The notes under the pieces were generated by a model. That model ran no database searches. It had not been told where the DNA came from and worked only from the letters and a program-made list of their open reading frames with translations. Below are positions 1 to 11,690 of a DNA stretch of 64,000 bases, in pieces. Within the stretch, counting starts at the first letter, position 1. Every line of letters begins with the position of its first letter. The translations under genes were made by a program, and so were the position numbers. Source of the DNA: Micrasema longulum (taxonomy: Eukaryota > Arthropoda > Insecta > Trichoptera > Brachycentridae); contig JAGVSM010003626.1 of the NCBI GenBank assembly GCA_022494885.1, positions 124,001 through 188,000 of the forward strand, given 5' to 3'.

Positions 1-209
1 GCACGATACATGCGAAATGGGCTATTGCTAGTAAAATGAGTTAACTGACATTTTTATGGTAAAGTAAAAATTATTGCTTATATTAATAAGAAATTATAGC
101 TGATGTTACATTTCTGTAATCAGTATAATTACAAATCCTTTTTTGCTTGTACCTAGTGTACGAAATATCCATTTTAATTACAAATAATAAAATTGTTTAT
201 TTATTTAAT

Positions 210-415
210 TTGATTTTTATTTATTTAGAAAAAATGACAGTTAATAAGAATATAAAATATTTAAAAAAGTAAAAATAATTTGGCAAAAAGTTTACAGTTA
301 AAAATTTAAATACGAAAGTCTGTAATAATGTCTGTCTTTATTTAAATATATGTATGTAAAAACATGTAAAAGCCTAAAAGGCATTTAAATAAATAAATAA
401 AATAAATAAATACAT
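210..415 (+). mobile_element. LINE 3' end fragment with hairpin and TAAA tail
   Basis: AT-rich sequence ending in a small hairpin (GCCT, three-base loop, AGGC at 372-382) followed by repeated AAAT/AAATA units to about 413. The same arrangement ends several other LINE pieces here (8746, 13401, 42227) and the complete LINE at 30211-34546. No coding remnant is visible upstream, so the clade cannot be assigned and the 5' limit is a guess. Confidence 0.5.
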
Positions 416-619
416 TTTGTATAAAACTGTCTTAAAATTTTGAAATTTCGCTCTGTATATTATTTAGTCTTTTTTGTATATTCTCACGTGTAAAAAAATA
501 TGAAAAATTATATTGTTAAATATTCATAGCACAGGTAACCCCAATGCGGTCAAATTCCTTTTATTATTTGTTATTGATGTGAAAAAAAAACTAATAATGA
601 ATATACAAATAACATCGAT

Positions 620-765
620 ATTGCAAAAGTTTGGCCATTTTGTCAGCCGGTTTACTTCACCCCAGCCAGCGTTTCTTCGTGTCAACCAAGTCAGGTACCG
701 AACCCGAGACTTGCGTGGTAGACAAACGCCCTGAACATGAGACCACGAGGCAAACGGTTTACTTT
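620..765 (-). mobile_element. tRNA-derived SINE-like fragment
   Basis: Read on the minus strand, the segment has a B-box-like GGTTCGGTACC preceded by a degenerate A-box region, the arrangement of a tRNA-derived SINE head. It does not close into a tRNA cloverleaf and has no clear acceptor stem. It is only loosely like the three better-defined SINE groups elsewhere in the window. Confidence 0.4.
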
Positions 766-829
766 CGCCGAGTAGTTTATTTATCGAATTTCGCCAAGTG
801 ATTATTGGGCAAAAAATACTGTATTGCAA

Positions 830-2036
830 TAATTGAGAGTTATTGCGGTTTGGTTAGTTTTGGAATGGAATTTCCAAACGTCAGATTCTCCTGTCATGCT
901 GTCATGCTATCATCTACGCCAATGTTTATATTGTCATTACTGGTAAAATGTTACACTTTTATATTTTCCATCCAAAGAGTGTCCTATTACCAATGCACAT
1001 TGAAATTTTAATAAATGTTTTTTTTATTTACGCAAATGTAATTTATCAAAAACAAGCGGACTCGACAAACGTTGTCCTACTGAACATTGGCTGGTTGAAC
1101 AAACGTTTTTTCGTTAATAAGGACACACGTTACTTATTTTGGACTTATTTAAGCTATTTATATATTCGTACTCGTAATAAGGATTCGGTTTTTGTTTTAT
1201 CTCCTCATGTGATTGGCTAAGAGTCTTCGTCGTGCTTTAATTAAAATCGTGCAAAAATCACTCTAGTGCCATAATCCATGGAAAAAATATGAAGAAACGA
1301 AGAAAAGTAAGATCGCGTTTTACCTTAAGTATTCTAAAATTATGACACTTAATCCATGCTCAACGCGTATTTAGTAATTTTTTAACCGCCGACCAGGTTT
1401 TTTCGTGACCGTGACATTTAATTCGAAACTAAAAGAAAAGAAAAGAAAGAACTAAGATTGATCAGATTTTGTCTTGAGGTAGTTATAATTTATATTTTGT
1501 CCTAGCTTTAATTTTATTTTATTGTATTTTATTTCATTTGTACCTGTATTCAGTTTGAGAAAATGTGTTTGCTATTGATAGAATAGGCCGTATAAGTTCG
1601 TTAATAAATAAATAAATAATAATAAAATAAAAATTCCTGTTTCGTGAAAGAGTGCAAAAACTGTCCGGATAAAGGGGAAAAGTATTTTCATTGATAAGTA
1701 GGTACCTAGGTCCTTGTTCATTATTGAATTCTAAAACTAAAAAAAATAACACTCAAATATTGAATTTAATTAGGTACCTAGGTACTTACTTATGGTTTTT
1801 TTATGTTTTTTTTTTATTTATGACAAAATACAAGGTTTTTAAACTTTACATATAACATTTTTTATATATTTTATTTGTACGAAATATTCCCAATCAGCAA
1901 AAGTGCTGGTATGAGGGGATGTTATATATAATTACACAATAGTTTAAATAAAAATTCAATAAAATATCATCACAAATCACTCGTTTTACGGGCTGTAAGA
2001 ACTGTTTTATTTAGGTGTTTATTAAGTACTTTAATT
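830..2036. other. AT-rich stretch, no gene recognised
   Basis: About 1.2 kb with only short unsupported open frames. It contains TACCTAGGT-type runs at 1697-1710 and 1771-1790, which are common in moth and butterfly intergenic DNA, and a short (AAAT)n run near 1601-1620. No TE protein remnant was recognised. Confidence 0.5.
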
Positions 2037-2300
2037 ACAAAACATAAAATAATTAATTTTCAAATATAGAACTCTTTTTTCAAATATCAAACTCTGCGCT
2101 ACTAACCAAGTGTATTTTGTGTAAAAATCCGTTTTTCAAAAATGTGTCAAATGTCAGTTAAAATTATTTAAGTTTTACTAAAAATCCATTAAAAATAAGT
2201 CAATATGTAAAAATTAAGAAATTGTAGGGAAATGAGTCAATTCAGTATTTATTCAAAATAATTCATGTTTGTAAACGTTAAAATACAAACTTTTTTACTG
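2037..2300 (-). repeat. Dispersed repeat, copy 1 (partner at 63720-63985)
   Basis: The reverse complement of 2037-2178 aligns by eye with 63855-63984, sharing blocks such as CAACTGACATTTGA-like and GCAGAGTTTGATATTTG in the same order and spacing. Weaker similarity continues to about 2300. The two copies are inverted relative to each other and sit near opposite ends of the window. No terminal motif or coding sequence is visible, so the class is unknown. Confidence 0.55.
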
Positions 2301-2950
2301 TACAAAAAAAAATACATTTTCCGATTTTTTCGGAATATGCATTTTAGTCAAATGCAATCCTGGAAATTTGATAAACAACTTTTATTTATTTACAAACCTA
2401 ATTCACGTAAATTAGATTATTTTGCGAAAAATCGCATGAAAATGACAAACATACATCCATTCATTTTTATATATTTATATTGATAGATATATAAAATGTC
2501 CTTTTTCTTCAATTTTATCTACAGGCATTGGTGGCAATACAATAAGATTTTGCTTCTGCTTTCAAAATTATTATTTTTCCTGTTTTTTTATTAACTAGTT
2601 TTTGTATTTTACTCATTTTTTATTAAATTATTGTTTGTAACACATTGCATTCTAAGATTAATACTTAGAAAGGTTAATGAATTGAATAGTTGTCAGTCTT
2701 ACGCTTCAGGTTTCAGTGCAAGAACTTATCTCCACTCGATTAGCCTTCAGAATTTTTACCAAAATATATCCATCGACTCAAAAACGACCGTCTAGGGTTC
2801 TGGTCCTCTTTCACACTCTTTTTTATGTTACTGTACAAAATAATGTGTTGGCGCCAGCTCAGATAGTTATGCGCTTCCCTCGGCCTTTCCAAGTTTAGTC
2901 GAATAAGTGTTTCACTTTGAAGCGTGACAGATCAGACTCATTCGTTCTTT
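2300..2950. other. AT-rich stretch, no gene recognised
   Basis: Low-complexity AT-rich DNA with no recognised coding remnant. Around 2693-2720 there is a match to the conserved segment of SINE group C (CAGTCTTACGCTTCAGGT), so a small piece of that SINE is present. Confidence 0.45.
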
Positions 2951-2954
2951 TTTC

Positions 2955-3580
2955 TTATTCTTATAAGCCCGTTTTCTTCACTGCTGGATATTGGCCGCTT
3001 CCAAATTTTTCCATGCTTTTCTATCTAGAGCACTCTGTTTCTATCCATGTCCTATAAGTTTAACGATGTCGTCAGTCCATCTCATATTTGGTCTCCCTAC
3101 ATTCCTTTTTTTCGTAGGGTCTCCAATTTAGTGTTTTGGGGGTCCACCTATCAAATAAGTCTCGCCACATGACCCGCCCACTTTCGTTTTTGTCATCTCA
3201 CTCTTTCTGCAATATCGGTCCTTGTATGGCGTCTTATCTCCTCATTTCTCAGTCGGTCTCTTAAGGAGTAACCAAACATTTATCCTTCCATAGAGCGCTG
3301 AGTGCAATTAATTTTGTGAAGGCTTCTGGCAGCGAGTGACATGGTTTCAAGACCGTATGTTGTCACTGACAGAACCCAAGAGTTGTAGACTTTGGCCTTC
3401 AGATTGTTAGAATTTCCTCATTTCTGAAAACGTGTTTCAGCTTTCCAAAAGCCATCTAACTTAATCCGATTAGTCTAGGCAGTTCCGCAGTTTAATTTAG
3501 TTTTCCTAATTTAATTTTGTGCTCGAGGTAAATGTACTCGTCAACAGCACCAATAGTCCATTTCCGTGCTCCTTGCCTTT
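2955..3580 (-). pseudogene. RTE-type LINE, C-terminal end of ORF2, decayed
   Basis: Translating the minus strand with frameshifts gives, in order, VDEYIYLEHKIKLGK, AFGKLKHVF, a TTYGLETMSLAARSLHKI block, SLRDRLRNEEIRRHTRTDI, KWAGHVARL and MRWTDDIVKLIG. This is the order seen at the C-terminus of RTE-clade endonuclease/reverse transcriptases, downstream of the catalytic RT motifs. The frame is broken by several stops and shifts and the catalytic domains are absent, as expected for a 5'-truncated dead copy. A second, better preserved RTE end lies at 44130-44672. Confidence 0.75.
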
Positions 3581-3599
3581 ATTCAAATACATCAACTTT

Positions 3600-4480
3600 G
3601 GACAAAATGAAATGATATCAATTTTTACATTACACAGTTGGCTTATCGTTTATACCAACAGGTACGCGGTGCGCCCTAATAATTAATAACTTATATAACA
3701 CGAGTAAGTCGGTAATAGCATACAGTACCTCGCTAAGTAAAAGAGTTGGCAATGGATGATATGACGAAACAACGACGATGATTTCCATTCGAGTTGCGCG
3801 AGTAACAGGCAGCGAGGAGCAGGTAAGAGGTGACAGATAACAGGTAAAGAGCAGCGAGCATGCAGATTTCCATAGTGTTGCAGATATTTATATATTTCAC
3901 CACGTCATTTCTTGGCCGAGTGGTTTTTGTGCCGGCCACGGCTTGCCTAATGTCGGCAGTTGAGCGACTCCACAATTTAAATGAGATAGTCTTTTATTTT
4001 GTCAGGTTACTGCAATGAGAACATAGGTATTTATTTTGTGTATCTGGTTTATATAAAAACAGCAAGTGTTTGAGCGGAAAAACGATTCTAATTTTACATT
4101 TATATGGCATGTTTTTATTTTAAACTACTCGTTTAAATCATTTCGTGTTCTTTAAATAAGTTAAGTTAGTATTATTCTTATTTTAGTAGATTTTTTGTGT
4201 TTTTTTACTTACTTTGACTTTTGAATTATCATGTAATAAGATAAAAAATTTAAGACCGTAGTCAAAGAAAAACTTTTTATTCATATTTTATTTTAATTTC
4301 ATAATTATTACTTTAATATTATTTTACAAGTAGGATGATACGGAGTAACACTACACACGTTTGTTTTTTTTTTTCATTGTGTTTTCTAATATTTAAAAAA
4401 CTTTTAGAGATCTCAAATTTGGTTTATTTGTGAATATTGTATTTTTAAATTGTTTTAAGAAAATATTTTATTAAACTAAA
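3600..4480. other. Stretch with no gene recognised
   Basis: Mixed-composition DNA. It includes a purine-rich portion at 3780-3870 with repeated AGCGAG and ACAGGTAA-like words, then AT-rich DNA. No TE protein, RNA gene or promoter was recognised. Confidence 0.45.
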
Positions 4481-4753
4481 AAAAATCAATACAATACAGT
4501 TTTTTAATATTTTTTTAAATTTATAATCATGACACTCGATTAACTTAAAATAATGGTTTACAGATCCCAAAAATTTGAGGGAAAATAGGAAAGGAAGAGA
4601 CAAAGGAAGTAGAAATAGTAAGTAAATATAAAACAATGAAAAAAAATATAAATGAAAAAAATGTATGTTAATGTGCACATACAACATACAAACACATACA
4701 AACACACACATCCATATATTAATATACATAAAAAGTTTTTTTTTTTTTTAATT

Positions 4754-5020
4754 TAGGAGTTGCCTAGTATGTGAAATAATTCAGTCAGAAGAATTTCTTC
4801 GCAAAAATAAAGGTTTCAGCTCTTTAACTTCACTAAAATTAACAAATGGACGAATTTAAGAAATATGGAAGTTCAAACATAGGCAGAATGGTGAATGTTA
4901 CACAGTGTGTAAAGTGGCCACTAAAAACAGCCACTGTCAGGTTATGAACCTTGTAAATGCCTAGACTTCCATATTGCCCGCTTTAAGGTATTCTCCATCC
5001 CTGTTGTACTTTGTTTATCA
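4754..5020 (+). repeat. Repeat family R, copy a
   Basis: This is one copy of the dispersed family R, the commonest repeat in the window. Diagnostic blocks in order are GTTGCCTAGTATGTGAAATA, AAAGGTTTCAGCTCTTTAAC, GGCAGAATGGTGAATGTTAC, GTGTAAAGTGGCCACT and AATGCCTAGACTTCCATATT. No protein is encoded. Related copies lie at 9236, 22434, 22955, 24548, 24870, 25834, 46553, 49300, 58565 and 59327. Confidence 0.8.
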
Positions 5021-5034
5021 TATAAATATATATA

Positions 5035-5065
5035 CATTTACATACATACATATACCCACATGAAC

Positions 5066-5104
<39 letters not shown>

Positions 5105-5180
5105 CACACATATACATATACATAAAGACACATGAACATATACGCATACACAAATGCACTTACATACGCGTACATATATA
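5035..5180. repeat. Microsatellite tract (TA)15 with CATA units
   Basis: A run of fifteen TA dinucleotides spans 5071-5100, flanked on both sides by CATA/CACA-type repeats. Open frames across it are low-complexity artefacts. Confidence 0.95.
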
Positions 5181-6980
5181 TAATAATTAATAAAAGAATG
5201 AAAACTAATAAACAAAATTATAACTGTCTATTTATTATAGGTGCAAAAATTCATTCATATTTTCTTGTATACCCACAAACAGACCATGCCTTTGTGGGAT
5301 TTTTTGTTTACTTTTTTTATTATTTATAATTATTTAATTGTTTTGTAATTATCCCTAATTTTTTTAATACTCTGTTTTACAAAAAAAATATATATTGTAA
5401 AAAAAAATCTCTTGTAACGTCTTTATTATATAAATCAAGGAGTTTTCCACTCAGGAAAATCCAGTCCGTAACTCTTCTCTTGAAAATAGTTTTTGTCCTT
5501 AAAAAGTTAATACGCTCTTCCGAAACATTAAATACTTACGGTGCGATAAAGAAGATATGTTTATTAGCAAAAATTGTACGCGTTTTAGGGATGATATAAT
5601 TCGTGTTCTGTGTTCGTATAAATTTTGATAATATATATTTCAATAAATAATCCATTATTATTTAAAGACTGACAGGCTTCGCTGGTCGCTGGATTTATGT
5701 TGATATTTTTTTGTGTTTTTTGTGTTGTTTAAACTGGTTTTGCGAAATAGAATGGACGACTAGGCTTGGCTTCAATCTGAAACCATCACGTTGGAATGGA
5801 AGATTTTCTTGGGATTGAGGTAGAATTTGGGACGATAGAGCTCCTTGTTATGACACCGTTAATTGGTGTTAGAATGCTGTTAGATGATTTTCTTTCCCCA
5901 TCTAATGGTGCACAGGGCACTATATTGGTACGCCGACAGAAGTGTATCTAGTACGAAATCCCTTTTCAGGGTTTCTAACTGAGGGCAGCCATTGAGTCAA
6001 AAATATTTATCCTGGCTACCCGGAGAGTTCATCTCATTGTTTATTATACGCAAAATATTGATGATTAAACATTTATATTTTACTGCAATAGATATAAAGG
6101 TTTGCCTTAAATTGCAACATAGCACCAATAAAATAAAACTAGCAGTATTTTTCAGATTTAATTCAAATAGACATTCAACGCTTAATTAAAAGAATAAAGG
6201 CAACCTGAACTGGGTAAATCCATAGAGATTTTAAATTGTCGCTGCTATTTAAGCGAGGATTCTTGGTGGGTAAAACGACAAAGTTTCGATTTACGGTTTA
6301 TTTTTATATTATTTTATTTGGGATTAAAATAAACGATTAATAAAAACTTAGTTTTAAGACCGCTCAAGTTGTCAAAAAACAAAGTTTTTATTACTTACGT
6401 ATTTTGATTATGTCATTTCACAAAGTTAATGCCGATCCAATCAATAATTTATTTGAGGTTTTTACCGCTATTTAGTCAGCAATAAGTTGAAATATGCTAA
6501 CATTACTAGAGCCAATTGAAAGCATTTAGTTTACATATGTGCGACGTTTATGTTTATTGGTGTGTATGTGCGTATGAGAGAGTACGTATATGCGTGTGTG
6601 TAGGTACGTAAATAAATAAATGCGTGTGTATTTTAAGGGAAAAGGGCATAGAGAAGGGCTTGAGGAGAAGTTTAAAAATGTGCTTTATACATTTAAACCC
6701 CCCTTCTTAATATAATTATCTTAAGTAAAATATTTAAACATCATCTGAAACAAATACCTGTTACAGCGGGTAACCGTTTGTTTACTACATGACCTATCCA
6801 ACTATCAAATTATACAATTTTTCTTGCTCTTTAGTGCGTAAAGTAATAATTTACCGAACAAATTGATTTGCAAGCATTACAAAGTAAATTTTTCTGTATC
6901 GTGGTGTAATGGATTCGATTCTCGTCAAGAGTAACATAACTTATTTACCTGTAATAGCTGAACCGATTAAAATATTTTTA
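5180..6980. other. AT-rich stretch with small SINE pieces
   Basis: No gene recognised. Around 5885-5935, TCTAATGGTGCACAGGGCAC resembles the body of SINE group C (compare 40190-40230). At 6900-6940 a CGTGGTGTAATGG A-box-like word is followed directly by GATTCGATTCTCGTC, suggesting an internally deleted SINE. The region 6530-6620 is rich in TG and GTAC dinucleotide runs. Confidence 0.45.
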
Positions 6981-6984
6981 ATGA

Positions 6985-8785
6985 TTCGTTATTCTCAGTC
7001 TATTTCCCAAATGAATGGTAATCTAACTACCGGATTCCGATGTTCAAAAGGGCGATAATAATGATATAACAAATTGCAGACCAATCTGTATCCTATCTTC
7101 AATACGGAAGTTATTTGAAAATCTTGTCTTATCAGTCTTTTTACACCTCATATTTTAATACACATTAATATCTATTTAACAATATTATTTATAAGAAAAC
7201 CTTAGTGTACCAAAGATAGAAGGAAAGCAAACCCAATTATCTTTTATTTTTTGGGGAACTGGAAACAAAACAACAAAACCACAATACAAAGACTACAAAA
7301 GCAACAAAACAAAATATGTACTTAAAAACACCTAGACAGAACAAATGAGAAAATAGAAACTCTTATATAAACTACTTTAATCATACTTAGCAAATCGGAA
7401 GCAGTATACATATGTTAACAAAAAAAAGCAAAATACAAACAGTTAATTTTGGAGTACCATAAGAATCTATTTTGGGTCCGCTGATATTATTATAGACAAA
7501 GAACTAAAACTTGAAAAAAACTGTAATAATCATGGATATTTTTCTATTTATATTTTTCTATTATTATTTTGTATACTGTTTTGATTATTTTGTATACTGT
7601 TTCAATTATTTTGTATTTTATTTTAAATATTGTTTTAATATGTTAATATTGGTTATCATACGTATTATTATATAACTTTTCTGCATTCCATTTTTCGACA
7701 TGTAAAAATTGTTATTTATTTTATTTTTCTATTATAATATGTACTATTTATATTTTTCTATTATTATTTTGTACATTGTATTGATTATTTTAAATACAAA
7801 ATTTAAAACGCAAAATATTGTTTTGATTAATTTGTTTTAATATGTTAGTAAATATTTTTGATTTACATATCGAAGAGTCCCGACTTAACACGAAATTTTC
7901 CAACAAGTTGGGACGTAAAAAACATATAATTGTGTTCATGATAAAATTGTGTATATTGTGCATAAAATAAAAAATAAAATAAAAATATAATACAAGAATA
8001 TCAGAACAATACCACATACAACATTCCAAAACAAGACAAGGACAATCGATATCAATAAATCAGGGACTGAAATTTCACAATAAATAATTTCCAGACAAAA
8101 CTAAACAAAAGACTCAGACAAACTTTTAAAAAGGCGTAAAATATATAATTATCAAGAACAGAGTATAAATAAAAAAAAATGTATCGTTTTTTGTAAAATA
8201 AATGTAATAATCCGTAAGGGTTGATATATACATTTTAAAAAAATAACACAAGGACACATCAAAGATGATGACATCTTGATGAAAAAATAACTGACATCAC
8301 AACACGAGAAGATCACAATACTTACAAAGGGCTAAAATAAGAACAGGCCAATCCCGACTTACGAACAATGGACTAGACATATACAATAACTTACCTCAAA
8401 ATATCAAAACGACTCAGCAGAAATTAAAAAAAAAACTAATAAAACCCTACAAACTTACCTGATAATGTACAATTATTAACCGTAACGTTTCTTGTGAAAC
8501 AAGAAATCTAAAATAATCAATATATACAATGAAAGGCAAAAAAACGTTCATAAAAAAAAAACGGCAATTTGCAAAAGCTACTTTTGCTTATGATCTGGTG
8601 TTTATTCATTTAATATTTTTTATATATATTTTTTAAATACATTTCTTGTTATTTTTCATTTTCTTTTTATACCTATGTTTTAATAATGTTTTTAATATTT
8701 TGGATATCTTTGTAACTCATTATTTTGTATATTTTACAATTTAAAGGGCACTTGTGCCGTTTAATAAATAAATAAATATTTTGTT
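6985..8785 (+). pseudogene. Decayed LINE with RT fragment, C-terminus and 3' tail
   Basis: Near 7030-7145 a frame with a one-base shift reads PMFK, then GDNNDITNCRPICILSS and IRKLFENLVL. This is the conserved block just before the catalytic Asp of LINE reverse transcriptases (usually FKKGD..NYRPIS.L...K..E). At 8305-8460 another frame gives RLTNNGLDIYNNLPQNIK and ends KKLIKPYKLT, matching the LINE ORF2 C-terminal pattern of YN.LP..IK. The piece ends with the hairpin GGCACTTGTGCC (8747-8758) and (AAAT)n. The central RT domain is missing or unrecognisable, and 7541-7575 is near-duplicated at 7741-7785. Confidence 0.6.
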
Positions 8786-9235
8786 TTAGAGATATATGAA
8801 AAAAATATTTTTTTTGTGAACCATTGATTTTTTAAATATTTTTAAAATATAACAATCATACACACAGTAATTGCTACAAATATCCTAAATATGCTATGCG
8901 TAATAGATACATAAATTATGCGTAAATGTATGTATATGTATTATGTGGATGCATATATGCGCATATGCACGTGTGTGTGTATATACAATATGTATGTATA
9001 CAACTTTGTATTTAACTTTAATTTTGTACAAATCGGCTACGGCGGTTAGTTATTATAATAAATAAATAGATAATAAAATGTTATTATTAAAGCAGACACA
9101 ACAATATTATATCATATTTATGTGTGCACTGATTTAAAATGTCAAATAATTTATAGCACTGAAATTGTACAACTTTGGCAAGAATTAAAATATTATATTT
9201 TTTACAATAATTTAAGTGTGTCTAAATGTTTGTAG
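8785..9235. other. AT-rich stretch with microsatellite
   Basis: No gene recognised. The stretch 8920-9000 is rich in TATG/GTGT repeats. Confidence 0.5.
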
Positions 9236-9395
9236 ACAAGCTCACTCCCTAAGGAGGTATAAGAAAGGCGTCGCGTAGTAGATGAAATAATTCAGTCAGA
9301 TGAATCTCACCTACGTCAATAAAACTTTCAGGTCGTTTATTTCACAAAAATTAACAGACGGAATAGGAAAAGTCGATGTTAAAAAATATCCAGAG
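9236..9395 (+). repeat. Repeat family R, copy b (partial)
   Basis: Carries ACTCCCTAAGGAGG and GATGAAATAATTCAGTCAGA, then an ATCTCACC, AATAAAACTTTCAGGTCG block, in the order seen in family R. The conserved GTGGCCACTT half is absent, so this is a partial copy. Confidence 0.65.
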
Positions 9396-9614
9396 CTGTT
9401 GATTTATATTTTTATTTATACTTTATTAAGTAATTTGATAAAATTTTCAAAAATACCATAAAGTTTTATTAACAATATCTACTTTTTCTACCAAAATTTA
9501 TCGTAAAAAGATTTTTTTCAAATTGCGTATAAATATTTCAAGCCTATTTTCATTTCGTCAGGTAACTCATTGTATAATTTTGAAACCTTGTACGTTCCTT
9601 GTTTTTTTTCCTGC

Positions 9615-9680
9615 GATTTTTTTTGCACCGCAACAGACCAAGAGGCCAATTATAGCACAAAACACCTAGTCTTGTTATAC
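9615..9680 (-). mobile_element. SINE group A tail fragment
   Basis: GCACCGCAACAGACCAAGAGG closely matches the 3' part of SINE group A as seen on the minus strand at 62240-62275. The tRNA-like head is missing. Confidence 0.5.
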
Positions 9681-9714
9681 AGAGTGGCCGGAGAAGTGAC
9701 GTCCAAGGGGAAAT

Positions 9715-10280
9715 GTTGGTGCCTCATATTAAGAGGTATCCAAATCACCTCCATGAATCTTCCGCAATTTTGCGTACTTTTCGAGTTGAGAGCTTATGAA
9801 ATTTCCTCAGTCATTTTTACCTTGTGTTTACTGCTACCTCGTGTCGCCATTTTATCTCTAACAATTATTTTTTGTTAGTTTACACACTTTCTATCATAAT
9901 TATCGTGAGGAATTTTCCACCTCAGTATCTTTGAAGGCTGATTTCAGCGAAAAATAGTCAATTAAGTACTTTTTTTGTATCATTACAAAAACTTCGACTC
10001 TCGCGCAGTTTTTCAAAAACTTTAAATTACTCAAAAACTAAGAAATTGCCGTTTTAGATTTTCAATTTGAAGTTTAAGGTTCAAGTCTGACTCGCTCAAA
10101 CATAAATGCTGCATTTTATGTTAAAACTTTTGTAGCTTTCATTAATCTTACAAAACTGATGATTTTATACGTGATAGTACAAGAAAAAAATCATAACTCG
10201 AAAACTACGCAAAATCGAAGAACATCACACGTGCGGGTGATTTGGATACCGCTCAATATGAGGCGCTCAAATGTTAGCCA
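9715..10280. repeat. Inverted-repeat element (MITE-like), about 565 bp
   Basis: The left arm (9715-9790) and the reverse complement of the right arm (10195-10280) share GCCTCATATT, GGTATCCAAATCACC, ATTTTGCGTA and TTTTCGAGTT in order, with a small gap, around a loop of about 410 bp. The interior has no recognised coding. Arms of about 75 bp and lack of protein fit a non-autonomous DNA transposon, but no convincing target duplication was identified. Confidence 0.6.
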
Positions 10281-11690
10281 TATACACGGCTTTTCAGGGC
10301 CAGACCGCGAAATATCAGAGGAGCTTTTCTCATGGTAAGCTTTAAAAAAATTCTTACCAAATTTTTCGAATAAGGCAATATTAAAAAAAAAAAATATATA
10401 ATCCTTAAACGCAGTAAATCCTTAATTTTTCAGACAAACAGTCCCTCCACAAACCCTTACATCTCTCTTACCCAGCCGCTTCCCTTGTTCGCGTCTGGTG
10501 CGTATCGCTTCGTTCGTCAAATACGTTTTTTAATTTTTTTAAATTGATTTTTTACAATAAACATAAGAGGTTAAACAGAGTATAAAAAAAATAAAGGATA
10601 ATAGCAATGAAATACATATTAATAGTAAACAAAAAAGTTTCACAAAGGCAATGCCTGTTTGTGGGTATAAAAGAAAATGTTAATGAATTTTTGCTCCTAT
10701 AATAAATAGACGTTATATTACTTTTGTGTGACATAAGAAAGACAAAATAACATATTCTATAAAATATTGTATGGTTATTTTTTTAGAGTAATTAAAAAAG
10801 GAAATAAAGAATATAAAAAAAAACATTAAATTACTCCTTATTATTAAAGGGCAACAAAATATATCATAGAAAAAAAAGAAGTCATTTCTTTAGTTTAAAT
10901 CCAGGATAGAGCGTGTTTTTTAAAAGAAGAAAAATTTTGAATGTTTAGAATCAATGAAATTTCAGTAAAAAAAGAATTTAAAAAATTTGGGCCTATAAAA
11001 TACGCATGTCTCTGTGCGAGCCTCGTTTTACAATGTGGTATTTCAAACACACGAATCCTTCTTCGACTTTGATTTTGGTTCGTCAATATATATTTCAAAC
11101 ATTGAAAACAATATATTTGTCTTATGTCGAAAAGTTAAGCTTCTTGGAACAATTGGAAAGAGGGAAAAGTGCGATTTTTGTCAAGCATTATTTTTAATAT
11201 AAATTTTTGAACAGTTTCTAATAGATTAATATGGCTGTTGTAAGTTTCTCCCCATCCAATTTTTCCATAGGAAAGCAATGACTGTACAAGTGCACAATAT
11301 ACCATTTTAATTATATTTAGCTGGACGTAAATACTAAGTCGTTTGAACGTTTGAAGATAGGTTAAATATCTCAGTTAATTAACAATCATTTCAAGATGAT
11401 TGGTCCATTTAAGTCGACTGTCAATGATTACTCTCAGGTATTTTGTGCACCTTTCAGACTTATTTTTTTCGCAGTTTTTACCTCATTTTTTGTAGGGAAG
11501 GGGTAAGGGTTTGCGGAAGGGATCATTGTTCGAGCAATTAAAGATTGACTAAATTTTGAGATCATATATATTTTTTTAAATTATGACTTTTTGGAACCAA
11601 ATATTAGGATTTTTTTAAGCTTACTGTGAGGAATGTTCCTTAAAAGTTTTGCGGTCTGGCCCTGAAAAACCACGTATAACATATTTTTAA
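10262..11690. repeat. Long inverted repeat (arms about 230 bp) enclosing a LINE piece
   Basis: The left arm (10262-10490) matches the reverse complement of the right arm (11462-11690), beginning TTTTCAGGGCCAGACCGC and including GTAAGCTT, TATATA, AATC-TTAAT and CAAACCCTTAC blocks in order, at perhaps 70-75 percent identity. Between the arms lies the C-terminal and 3' part of a LINE on the minus strand. The arms look like a foldback or long-TIR element that either received a LINE insertion or carries one as cargo. Confidence 0.65.
10540..11460 (-). pseudogene. LINE ORF2 C-terminus between inverted-repeat arms
   Basis: On the minus strand, 11440-11210 reads KYLRVIIDSRLKWTNHLEMI, then LRYLTYLQTFKRLS and a VIAFLWKNWMG-like block, the post-RT region of LINE ORF2 (LGV.ID..L.W..H, then Q..L.YG...WGG). 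Farther down, 11098-10895 reads YILTNQNQSRRRIRVFEIPH, RLAQRHAYFIGPNFLN and ends FKKHALSWI before a stop, the usual ORF2 terminus. Stops interrupt the frame between blocks. The RT active site and endonuclease are missing. The 3' end lies near 10545, just inside the left inverted-repeat arm. Confidence 0.7.

Noticed and set aside
5018..5215. Minus-strand open frame rich in Val, Tyr, Cys, Ile
   Set aside because: It is the translation of a TA/CA microsatellite; the same applies at 52933-53163.
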